From Methanofastidiosum sp. (GTDB lineage: Archaea > Methanobacteriota_B > Thermococci > Methanofastidiosales > Methanofastidiosaceae): 10,284 bases of DNA. Of the stretch, positions 1-5,412 are shown piece by piece (within the stretch, counting starts at the first letter, position 1; each line of letters begins with the position of its first letter). Where the stretch lies: NCBI GenBank assembly GCA_013329085.1, contig DUKX01000001.1, positions 1 through 10,284 of the forward strand, read 5' to 3'. The translations under genes and the position numbers were made by a program. The notes below the pieces were generated by a model, which worked only from the letters and a program-made list of their open reading frames with translations, was not told the DNA's origin and searched no databases.

Positions 1-2618
1 CCTACACTCTTAATAGCATGGCAGTTACAGAGTCAGATGATCCAACAGGAATTAGATTTGTTGCTATCGATTCGAAGGTATATCCTCTTTACGGGGAAAT
101 AGTTACAATTGAGCCAGATGTAGGCGATTATAGTTTGCTATTGCAAGATAATAATGACATTCTGATAACAGATACTCTTTCAGAAAATCTTGGGCTTGGA
201 AGCGGGAGCATACTTTCAGTGATAATCGATGAAGAACTAGTTGATCTGAACATAGTTGGCGTTGTTTCCACAGGTACGGGCGACACAAGTGACTACGCCT
301 ACATGGACATCAATTCATTTAAGGAATTATTCAGCTATGATGTGGCCGAAAATCCACCAAATCAAATTGTCATAAGAACTCAAAATGACTACCTCATGGA
401 AGATACAATTGACCTTATTGAATCAGAGTTAAACGAGAGGGAAAAATATAGCCTCAGGACTACGACATACATTGAGCAAAGCGAAAGCACTTTGAGCTCA
501 TTAGAAATCGTGTTCACTTTCTTTAAGCTATCTGGGATAGTTGCCCTTTTAGTAGGGGGGCTTGGGATTATAACGACAATGTACATCTCAATGAAGGAGC
601 GAAAGAAAGAAATCGGCATAATGAAAGCAATTGGAATAAAAAATATCAATGTGATATCTTTTTTCCTAGCCGAATCCCTTCTTCTTGGAACGTTGGGCAG
701 TGCAGCTGGGGTTGCTCTCGGGATTGTGCTTTCAAAACAACTCGCAGTCATAGCAAGCAGTATTTTTAGAACATCACTTATCTGGACAATTGACAAAGAT
801 ACCCTAATTTATGGATTTTTACTGGGTCTATTCTCTACAATGATTTTTCAACTTTTGCCGGCCTATCTAGGTAGTCGGATCAGGCCCATAATAGTATTAA
901 AGGATATGGAAGGTGATGACCCATTCTACAAAGATATTGGATTTTATGTTATAACTGTTATAGCTCTTTTAGTCTTTGGGGCAATTATCAATATCAATCT
1001 TAACTCATTGTCATTGGTCCTTGTCATCTATGTATTGATTATAATAATGCTTGTATTTACTATATTTTCTAGATACCTTGTCAAAGTAATATCTTATATC
1101 CCAACATTTGGGATTCTTTCAGTAAAGATGGGGCTTAAAAATCTTGAGAGAAACTGCTGGACTATTGCAACAGCGCTCCTTGCAATTTCAATTGGTCTTG
1201 GAACGGTGGGTGCAGTGCTTATGGCAAGCGAGGGTGTTAAAACTTCCGTCAGCGAAAGTCTATCAAACAACTTGAACTATGATATGCAGATTATGGGTGT
1301 CTCTGAGTCTTCTATAAAGCAGGTGGAAGAAAGAATCTTACTGACAGAAGGCGTATCTAATCTCTACAGATACTCGCTCAGTATTTCAGACTGCTATATC
1401 CAGAGTATTAATGGGCGGCCTATCAGTAATTACGTTTATCGTCTATCGGAGGATGATCGGGAATTCATAGAAGACAGATTCCTCTCTGGAGTTTCTATTT
1501 CTGCCCAGAATATTGGAAATGATGTGGTAAATCAGCAGATTGCCGCAGGAAGGCTCCTTGGGGCAGAGGATATCGGAAGGGATAATATTATTATGACTTC
1601 AAGGGGTGCAGCCTACTTTGATATAAAGGTCGGGGACAAAATCATTTTTGCATATGAAGATTATCCAATTGAGATGACTGTCGTAGGATTATACACACAG
1701 ACATCAACTTTTGGGCCCGGAGGAGGAAGTTCAACAAATCTTGGGCTCATGGCATCATATGAAACAATAGAAAGAATAAGGAAAACTTCTATAAATCAGG
1801 AGTTTAATATTGTCAGCATAAATGGGGCGTCAACACCAAGTTCAGCCGTCGTTGTAAATATCGTGGGAAACGGTCTTGAAGATGATTATTTTTCGATTTA
1901 TGATGAGAACGGTGTGATAATATCAAGATCCCTATCAAACTCTAACGGATTAAAGGTTGGGGATACTTTGACATTAGAGCTAAATGATACTTCTAAAACA
2001 TTTGAAGTAAGAGATATCCGTGATGGGCCATTTAACCTTGAGGCGCATGTAATAATCCCTTATAGGAATTTAAAAGATACTTTTTCTGGGATCTATACCT
2101 ATACTCTAGCCGTTGATGCAGAAACAGGCTACGAAGAGATTACATTGAAAAAACTTGAGTCAATGTTTCCAGATTATAGAATATTTGAAGCATCACGACT
2201 TCAGGAAATGGTAACAAGAATGATTGATCAGGTCCTAATACCCATATCAATAATTGCATCATTTTCTCTTTTTGTAGCTGTCATTGTCATAGCAAACATG
2301 ATGTATATCTCAACACTAGACAGAAAACGAGAATTTGCCATTATGAAAGCAATCGGGGCAAGGAACTTGAGTGTTTTAAAAAATATTGCCATAGAAAATA
2401 TTTCTGTAGGTGTTACAGGTGGATTTACTTCACTTTTGGTACTCTATCTAGCGTCACAATTGATGTCTATGTTTTTGGGGCTTGATAAAACAACGATAAG
2501 TTTTATATTCATGGGGGAATTAATAGGATTGTCTGTACTGATATCTGTCTTTGCATCTATTATACCTGCATATAATATTGTTAAAATTAGGCCACTTAGT
2601 GTATTAAGGTACGAGTAG
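1..2618 (+). CDS. MacB/FtsX-type ABC transporter permease, 5'-truncated by window edge
   Basis: The reading frame is open from position 3 with no stop before the first ATG at 18, so the true start lies upstream. Residues below count from that ATG. The visible part begins inside a MacB-type extracytoplasmic core domain (about 1-155; the segment DILITDTLSENLGLGSG is typical). A first FtsX domain follows: membrane helices near 166-190, 212-238 and 264-285, with a coupling segment ERKKEIGIMKAIG at 194-206. Two helices (about 306-355) link to a second half: a helix near 381-403, a large extracytoplasmic domain to about 735, and a second FtsX domain (helices about 740-764, 794-815, 829-853) with coupling segment DRKREFAIMKAIG. 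Such permeases work with an MJ0796/LolD-like ATPase, absent here and probably upstream. In this family they move or extract lipids, lipoproteins or peptides, or transmit mechanical force. The substrate is unknown. It ends 2 nt before the next gene, suggesting co-translation. Confidence 0.9.
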   Translation, partial: YTLNSMAVTESDDPTGIRFVAIDSKVYPLYGEIVTIEPDVGDYSLLLQDNNDILITDTLSENLGLGSGSILSVIIDEELVDLNIVGVVSTGTGDTSDYAYMDINSFKELFSYDVAENPPNQIVIRTQNDYLMEDTIDLIESELNEREKYSLRTTTYIEQSESTLSSLEIVFTFFKLSGIVALLVGGLGIITTMYISMKERKKEIGIMKAIGIKNINVISFFLAESLLLGTLGSAAGVALGIVLSKQLAVIASSIFRTSLIWTIDKDTLIYGFLLGLFSTMIFQLLPAYLGSRIRPIIVLKDMEGDDPFYKDIGFYVITVIALLVFGAIININLNSLSLVLVIYVLIIIMLVFTIFSRYLVKVISYIPTFGILSVKMGLKNLERNCWTIATALLAISIGLGTVGAVLMASEGVKTSVSESLSNNLNYDMQIMGVSESSIKQVEERILLTEGVSNLYRYSLSISDCYIQSINGRPISNYVYRLSEDDREFIEDRFLSGVSISAQNIGNDVVNQQIAAGRLLGAEDIGRDNIIMTSRGAAYFDIKVGDKIIFAYEDYPIEMTVVGLYTQTSTFGPGGGSSTNLGLMASYETIERIRKTSINQEFNIVSINGASTPSSAVVVNIVGNGLEDDYFSIYDENGVIISRSLSNSNGLKVGDTLTLELNDTSKTFEVRDIRDGPFNLEAHVIIPYRNLKDTFSGIYTYTLAVDAETGYEEITLKKLESMFPDYRIFEASRLQEMVTRMIDQVLIPISIIASFSLFVAVIVIANMMYISTLDRKREFAIMKAIGARNLSVLKNIAIENISVGVTGGFTSLLVLYLASQLMSMFLGLDKTTISFIFMGELIGLSVLISVFASIIPAYNIVKIRPLSVLRYE

Positions 2619-2620
2619 AT

Positions 2621-2908
2621 ATGGAAATTAAAAATTCCGGTTTAAATGAGATATTGGATACCCTTTCTCAATTTAAATCATCAATAAAGAAGCTTGAGGA
2701 TCAGGGAGTTGACGTTTCGGCTCTAAAAAAAGAATTGAATCATATCTCAGATAAGATAGAACAGTATAAATACGAATGTAACGACGAAATACTCCCAAAA
2801 ATTAGAAAAGAGATCTCCACTGATTGCCTATTCTTAAGGAAGAAGATTATAGACTCCATAAAATCTCAGATTGACGATATAATAAAAAATGAGATTCATA
2901 AATCTTAA
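2621..2908 (+). CDS. Small soluble helical protein with G-V-D-V-S motif, coupled to the permease gene
   Basis: A 95-residue protein with no signal peptide or membrane segment. It is charged and predicted helical, probably coiled coil through most of its length. Residues 25-36 (LEDQGVDVSALK) hold the motif also found in the proteins at 3749, 4203 and 5413. It aligns over its full length with the protein at 3749: the motif is at the same residue numbers, and IRKEI and FLRKKI here match VRNEV and SLKRRI there. I take the two as paralogues. The ATG lies 2 nt after the permease stop, with AAGGT (2606-2610) inside the permease end as a possible ribosome-binding site, so it should share the permease transcript. 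Its stop overlaps the stop of the convergent gene by the palindrome TTAA. I recognise no named family. A cytosolic accessory or regulatory partner of the exporter is an inference from position. Confidence 0.8.
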   Translation: MEIKNSGLNEILDTLSQFKSSIKKLEDQGVDVSALKKELNHISDKIEQYKYECNDEILPKIRKEISTDCLFLRKKIIDSIKSQIDDIIKNEIHKS

Positions 2909-3285
2909 TCTTCGTCTTCAATATTCTTACCCTTCATAACATCTTCAAACGTCTGTTTTTCAAATTCCTTTATGTTTTTCAATTTGTATTCCCAATTTCT
3001 TAAGAACATAAGGATCTTTACTCCGACGTAGATTATAACTATTGAAGAGATGAAGTTTAGGATTACGAAAAATGGCGGCGATCCTCTCGGACCAAAATCG
3101 AACCAGTGCATTATGTCCATTAACATTCTTATATGGTATTTCATGGATAAATAATTTGCAATGTTTATTAACAATCCAATTGGCACGATCAATAAGGTGA
3201 ATACGACTGCCAGATATAATTTTTTCTTCTCCTTGTCCATATACTCAATAAGTCCATAGAGAAGATTAGTAAAACTTTCTTCCAT
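2905..3285 (-). CDS. Small membrane protein with two transmembrane helices
   Basis: A 126-residue protein not matched to a named family. Two hydrophobic helices are seen at about residues 23-46 and 73-96. Between them is a short loop with HWFDFGPRGSPP. The N-terminal tail is short and the C-terminal tail is charged and likely cytosolic (KNIKEFEKQTFEDVMKG, ending in acidic residues). The start is well supported: GGAGGAG lies 5 nt upstream, inside the end of the preceding regulator gene, and the ATG follows the regulator's TAA directly. The two genes therefore form a translationally coupled operon. Archaeal winged-helix regulators are often paired with small membrane proteins that sense or modulate at the envelope; that role is inferred here. 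The stop codon shares four bases with the stop of the convergent gene. Confidence 0.8.
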   Translation of the reverse strand: MEESFTNLLYGLIEYMDKEKKKLYLAVVFTLLIVPIGLLINIANYLSMKYHIRMLMDIMHWFDFGPRGSPPFFVILNFISSIVIIYVGVKILMFLRNWEYKLKNIKEFEKQTFEDVMKGKNIEDED

Positions 3286-3576
3286 TTATACTCCTCCAAG
3301 CTCTTCATTTATTTTACAAAACCACTTATACCTTTCAATACCTTTCTCAGTGGCCCTATAGCAGATTACTTTCCTTTTTCCCCAATCCTTTTCCTCTTTT
3401 GTCAGGTATCCAGCATCCTCCAAAACTCTAAGATACCTCTCAGCCATGGTGGTCTTCATGTTTGCGTATTGGAGTATATGGGATTTTAGGACGTCATTGT
3501 TGCAGGAACTTTTCTTGAGCACGCATTCCAATATATTTAGGATTATGACATTGCTAGTTCTATACTCTGTGTTCAT
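3286..3576 (-). CDS. Winged-helix transcriptional regulator (archaeal HTH_45/COG3432-like)
   Basis: A 96-residue, single-domain DNA-binding protein. Residues about 8-22 (IILNILECVLKK) form helix 1. Residues about 30-57 (SHILQYANMKTTMAERYLRVLEDAG) form the helix-turn-helix with its recognition helix. The wing is GYLTKEEKDWGKRKVICYRATEKG, and a C-terminal helix (IERYKWFCKINEEL) probably dimerises. The pattern of a helix-turn-helix, GYLT, then 'Y.ATEKG' fits archaeal regulators of the COG3432/HTH_45 type; the family call is from memory of the pattern. No ligand domain is present. AGGT (3583-3586) precedes the ATG by six bases. It is the first gene of an operon with the membrane protein at 3285 and is divergent from the small gene at 3749. 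It could be an autoregulator and the regulator of the small-gene cluster, but no binding data are visible. Confidence 0.82.
   Translation of the reverse strand: MNTEYRTSNVIILNILECVLKKSSCNNDVLKSHILQYANMKTTMAERYLRVLEDAGYLTKEEKDWGKRKVICYRATEKGIERYKWFCKINEELGGV
3291..3297 (-). promoter_or_regulatory. Strong Shine-Dalgarno for the two-helix membrane protein
   Basis: On the minus strand the sequence reads GGAGGAG, then five bases, then ATG at 3285. It lies within the last codons of the winged-helix regulator gene, so translation of the membrane protein is probably coupled to that of the regulator. Confidence 0.75.
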
Positions 3577-3606
3577 GGGATTACCTAGAAAGGTTGTAAA
3601 ATATAA

Positions 3607-3642
3607 CTATAATTAGGCTTGTAATATTTTATTTATATATCT
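3607..3642 (-). promoter_or_regulatory. Putative promoter of the winged-helix regulator operon
   Basis: On the minus strand there are two TATA-like boxes: GATATATAAATA at about 3630-3641 and CTAATTATAG at 3607-3616. The first would start transcription near 3610 and leave a leader holding the AGGT ribosome-binding site. The second would start near 3586 and be almost leaderless. I favour the first. Everything nearby is AT-rich, so the exact box is uncertain. Confidence 0.4.
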
Positions 3643-3645
3643 TTT

Positions 3646-3706
3646 ATACCTTTGTTCCTACAAATTTGGCCTAATCTCTCGTGACAATGTTACAAAATCC
3701 CTATAT
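3646..3706 (+). promoter_or_regulatory. Promoter and upstream element of the small gene at 3749 (shared regulon element)
   Basis: TTACAAAATCC at 3690-3700 is followed at once by a TATA-like CTATAT (3701-3706). The CAAAATCC core recurs exactly before the genes at 4203 and 4907 and with one change before 5413. Further upstream, ATACCTTTGTTC (3646-3657) is identical over 12 bases to 5322-5333 before gene 5413, and TACCTTTGT also precedes gene 4203. Predicted transcription start is near 3728, giving a leader of about 20 nt with a ribosome-binding site. Confidence 0.6.
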
Positions 3707-3748
3707 CGCCCAGCATTGTTAGAAAATACATTGGCAGGGTGTGATAGA

Positions 3749-4006
3749 ATGCATGTAAAATATAACTACTTTGGAGATATAATCTATAAGATTAATATCT
3801 TAAAAAATTCGTTGGGCATACTGGAATCTGAAGGTCTTGAAGTTTCAGAATTCAAAGATGAGCTTGATTCGATTTATTGTGAAATTAATAACAGCATTAA
3901 AACAAAAAATTATGATCCCCATGTTCGAAATGAAGTTTTAAGAGAATATATCAGCCTTAAGAGAAGGATATTCAATTTCATGCACAAACAACCCCAAATC
4001 ATATGA
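3749..4006 (+). CDS. Small soluble helical protein with G-L-E-V-S motif
   Basis: An 85-residue protein, paralogous to the one at 2621. The motif LESEGLEVSEFK occupies residues 25-36, exactly as in that protein. The rest also aligns (KDELDSI; a Y-D-P-x-V-R-x-E segment; SLKRRI). It is predicted helical, charged and cytosolic, with no signal peptide. I chose the ATG at 3749 over a TTG at 3716: the ATG is preceded by AGGGTGTGAT (3736-3745), the TTG lies within the promoter-to-start region upstream of a likely transcription start, and the ATG start aligns the two paralogues residue for residue. A T8 tract and a stem-loop follow the stop. Function is unknown; no named family recognised. Confidence 0.72.
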   Translation: MHVKYNYFGDIIYKINILKNSLGILESEGLEVSEFKDELDSIYCEINNSIKTKNYDPHVRNEVLREYISLKRRIFNFMHKQPQII

Positions 4007-4026
4007 GATGCTGCGTCAAACCTCCG

Positions 4027-4092
4027 TTTTTTTTATCTTCGGCAAGACAAATCCTATATATCCCACAAAATAATCTTGCCGGAGATTTTTTT
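4027..4092 (+). terminator. T8 tract, 13-bp stem-loop and T7 tract downstream of gene 3749
   Basis: Positions 4027-4034 are eight T, which alone can stop archaeal transcription. Then ATCTTCGGCAAGA (4035-4047) pairs with TCTTGCCGGAGAT (4074-4086) over 13 positions, counting one G-U pair, around a 26-nt loop. The second arm runs into seven T (4086-4092). This may be a terminator, a small structured RNA or the inverted repeat of a remnant element. The loop contains CAAATCCTATATA (4048-4060), which resembles the shared promoter core of neighbouring genes. Confidence 0.55.
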
Positions 4093-4117
4093 CTTTGAAC
4101 ATTGGTATAGTTTGATG

Positions 4118-4171
4118 TACCTTTGTATCTCAACATTGTCTTATAATTCTGGTGCAAAATCCGTTTATATA
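4118..4171 (+). promoter_or_regulatory. Promoter of the secreted protein gene at 4203 (shared regulon element)
   Basis: TACCTTTGT at 4118-4126, TCTGGTGCA at 4148-4156 and AAAATCC to 4162 precede a clear TATA box TTTATATA (4164-4171). The arrangement matches the promoter of gene 5413, with ACCTTTG and TGGTGCA exactly 31 nt apart (start to start) in both. Transcription is expected to start near 4190, just ahead of the ribosome-binding site GAGGTG (4191-4196). Confidence 0.7.
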
Positions 4172-4202
4172 AAATTTACACTGTTATTTTGAGGTGTAAT
4201 AT

Positions 4203-4532
4203 ATGGGAGATATAAGTATATGGAAAAGGAGAATAGTCTTGATTGCGATTATGGGCCTTTTAATCTTGGTCGCATTTCAGGTTATATCGGCAGAACAAAC
4301 TACTGACAGAACGAAGGCATTTGCCCCTGATCCTCAAAGGCTAAATCAAATGCTTGATAGATTTGAGGAAGCAGGAATAGATGTGTCAGAGATAAGGAAA
4401 GCTATCGAAGAAGGCAAAGAAGTAACTCCTGAAATGCTAAAGAGTCTTCGAGATCAAGCAAGGGAAAAGATTCCTAACAAAAACTTGCAAGATAGAGATA
4501 GACCAAATCAAAAATACACAAAGGAGAAATAA
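4203..4532 (+). CDS. Small secreted helical protein with G-I-D-V-S motif
   Basis: A 109-residue protein. Residues 1-30 are a classic signal peptide or membrane anchor: WKRR, then a hydrophobic stretch, then VISA before EQTT, a plausible signal peptidase site. The mature part holds the shared motif RFEEAGIDVSEIRK at 53-66, followed by AIEEGKEVTPEMLKSLRDQA (helix-turn-helix like) and a charged, Asn/Arg/Lys-rich tail. GAGGTG six bases before the ATG supports the start. From memory, similar 'G-hydrophobic-D-V-S' helical phrases occur in uncharacterised secreted archaeal proteins; no function is assigned. It heads a possible two-gene unit with the 28-codon ORF at 4571. Confidence 0.8.
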   Translation: MGDISIWKRRIVLIAIMGLLILVAFQVISAEQTTDRTKAFAPDPQRLNQMLDRFEEAGIDVSEIRKAIEEGKEVTPEMLKSLRDQAREKIPNKNLQDRDRPNQKYTKEK

Positions 4533-4559
4533 ATAATATTTCATTTTTAAATTTCAAAA

Positions 4560-4566
4560 GAGGTGA
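4560..4566 (+). promoter_or_regulatory. Shine-Dalgarno of the 28-codon ORF
   Basis: GAGGTGA lies four bases before the ATG at 4571. It matches the anti-Shine-Dalgarno complement as well as any site in the window and is the main evidence that the short ORF is translated. Confidence 0.6.
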
Positions 4567-4570
4567 AAAT

Positions 4571-4657
4571 ATGAAGACAACTCTAACAAAAATCCTAATG
4601 ATATCAATGCTTTCAATACTTGCTTTTCTAGAATGCCTTATACCAAAAAGAAATTAA
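4571..4657 (+). CDS. Tiny 28-residue membrane or signal-peptide-like ORF
   Basis: The ORF encodes MKTTLTKIL, a hydrophobic stretch (MISMLSILAFL), then ECLIPKRN and a TAA. It looks like a signal peptide or a single membrane helix with almost nothing after it. The Cys at 22 sits where a lipobox Cys would be, but Glu at the preceding position makes processing as a lipoprotein doubtful. It lies 38 nt after the stop of gene 4203 with a near-perfect ribosome-binding site and no promoter of its own that I can see. It may be a real microprotein, or the remnant of a lipoprotein gene like the one at 4907 that lost its mature part. No homologue can be named. Confidence 0.45.
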   Translation: MKTTLTKILMISMLSILAFLECLIPKRN

Positions 4658-4865
4658 TTTAGTAATATCTTTTCATTTTTAATTAGGATAATATTCTTGT
4701 GGATTTTTTATATGGGTATTGGATTCTTTTTACCGTTTTGAAAACATTCTAATTTTATTAATACTTTTTAATCCTGTCTTTATTGGATTATTTAATTCAA
4801 AGAATAGATAACTATCTGTATAGTGTCTATCAGAACAATGTCTTGTGAGAGTATATTGAGACTAT
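4658..4865. other. AT-rich intergenic stretch without a gene
   Basis: I find no supported gene here. Several T-tracts (such as 4676-4680 and others between 4705 and 4780) are probable transcription end points for the 4203-4571 unit. The phrase TATTGGATT occurs twice, near 4715 and 4783, with no clear meaning. An opposite-strand frame running into the next gene has no start context and is not credible. Confidence 0.5.
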
Positions 4866-4867
4866 AT

Positions 4868-4886
4868 TGCAAAATCCCTATTAAAG
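4868..4886 (+). promoter_or_regulatory. Promoter of the repeat lipoprotein gene (shared regulon core)
   Basis: TTGCAAAATCC (4867-4877) is followed by CTATTAAAG, a TATA-like box at about 4879-4886. The core matches the elements before 3749 and 4203. The upstream TACCTTTGT part found in the other three is not evident here. A start about 25 nt below the box falls at 4905-4908, so the mRNA is probably leaderless at ATGATG. Confidence 0.6.
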
Positions 4887-4906
4887 GAACATAAAGACTA
4901 TCTTTG

Positions 4907-5287
4907 ATGATGACAAAAATTAATATTACTAAAAAAAAGAGGAGAGTATTAGGTTTAGTTATTCTGGGCATCCTAGCTGTATTTCTAGCTGGATGCGGTG
5001 AACAACAGACTACAGCTTCCACCCAAGTTACTAACGACGATACTCAATCGAAGCAACTCGAAGCTCCACAAGATATTCCAAAGAATCCAGGTAATTTTTC
5101 TCCTGGAGATCGGCAGATGCCCTCACAAGACGGAAACTTTACCCCCGGAACAATACCAAATATGCCGCCAGAAGGTAATTTTTCGCCACTAGACAGGCAA
5201 ATGCCACCACAGGATGGGAACTTTACGCTGGGTTCGCGGCCTGATTTTCCAAGGGATGGAAACTTTACCCCACAAGACAAGAAATAA
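4907..5287 (+). CDS. Small lipoprotein with five GNF[ST] repeats
   Basis: About 126 residues, counted from ATG 4907; the next codon is also ATG. I prefer these to the TTG at 4904 because the promoter box predicts a leaderless transcript starting there. Residues 1-30 form a lipoprotein signal: NITKKKRR, a hydrophobic core, and FLAGC with Cys30 as the lipidated residue. A Thr/Gln-rich linker follows. Then come four 14-residue repeats plus a partial fifth, each starting GNFS or GNFT and rich in Pro, Gly, Asp and Met, with no Cys after the lipobox. Each repeat start is an N-F-S/T glycosylation sequon, mostly followed by Pro. The protein is likely extended and disordered at the outer face of the membrane. 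It lacks the G-hydrophobic-D-V-S motif of its neighbours but shares their promoter element. Function is unknown. Confidence 0.8.
   Translation: MMTKINITKKKRRVLGLVILGILAVFLAGCGEQQTTASTQVTNDDTQSKQLEAPQDIPKNPGNFSPGDRQMPSQDGNFTPGTIPNMPPEGNFSPLDRQMPPQDGNFTLGSRPDFPRDGNFTPQDKK
5090..5284 (+). repeat. In-frame 42-bp tandem repeats within the lipoprotein gene
   Basis: Units start at 5090, 5132, 5174, 5216 and 5258, exactly 42 bp apart; the last is partial. Units 1 and 3 (GNFSPGDRQMPSQD and GNFSPLDRQMPPQD) are most alike, and units 2 and 4 begin GNFT. This suggests an 84-bp doublet may once have been duplicated. DNA identity has drifted while the protein pattern is kept. Confidence 0.85.
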
Positions 5288-5300
5288 TATTTTGAATCGA

Positions 5301-5320
5301 TTCTTTTTCCTTTTTGATTT
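5301..5320 (+). terminator. T-rich terminator after the lipoprotein gene
   Basis: TTCTTTTTCCTTTTTGATTT, starting 14 nt after the stop, contains two T5 runs and no strong hairpin. This is the usual form of an archaeal oligo-T terminator. Confidence 0.5.
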
Positions 5321-5321
5321 C

Positions 5322-5375
5322 ATACCTTTGTTCTATAAGATTGTATTATGCCTCTGGTGCATAATCGCTTTATAG
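5322..5375 (+). promoter_or_regulatory. Promoter of gene 5413 (shared regulon element)
   Basis: ATACCTTTGTTC (5322-5333), ATTGTATTAT (5340-5349), TCTGGTGCATAATC (5353-5366) and the TATA box CTTTATAG (5368-5375) align with the promoter of gene 4203 without gaps, sharing ACCTTTGT, ATTGT, TTAT, TCTGGTGCA, AATC and TTTATA. Predicted start is near 5398, leaving a short leader with GGTGA at 5401-5405. Confidence 0.7.
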
Positions 5376-5412
5376 TGTCTCGGATAAAGAATTATCAAGT
5401 GGTGAACTCTAT

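Noticed and set aside
389..796. A 135-codon minus-strand frame in the permease gene.
   Set aside because: It lies wholly inside a well-supported membrane protein gene and shows no start context.
3716..3748. An 11-codon N-terminal extension of gene 3749 starting at TTG.
   Set aside because: TTG has no ribosome-binding site and lies before the predicted transcription start; the ATG at 3749 aligns the protein with its paralogue.
3595..3768. A 15-base direct repeat, TGTAAAATATAACTA, at 3595-3609 and 3754-3768.
   Set aside because: One copy is in a leader region and the other in coding sequence; at this AT content a 15-mer pair in 10 kb can arise by chance, and no attachment-site context is present.
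4115..4192. A 25-codon frame covering the promoter of gene 4203.
   Set aside because: No ribosome-binding site, and it runs across the TATA box and the conserved promoter element.
5044..5280. A minus-strand frame opposite the repeat lipoprotein, itself repetitive.
   Set aside because: Its repeats are the mirror of the GNF repeats; there is no promoter or ribosome-binding site.
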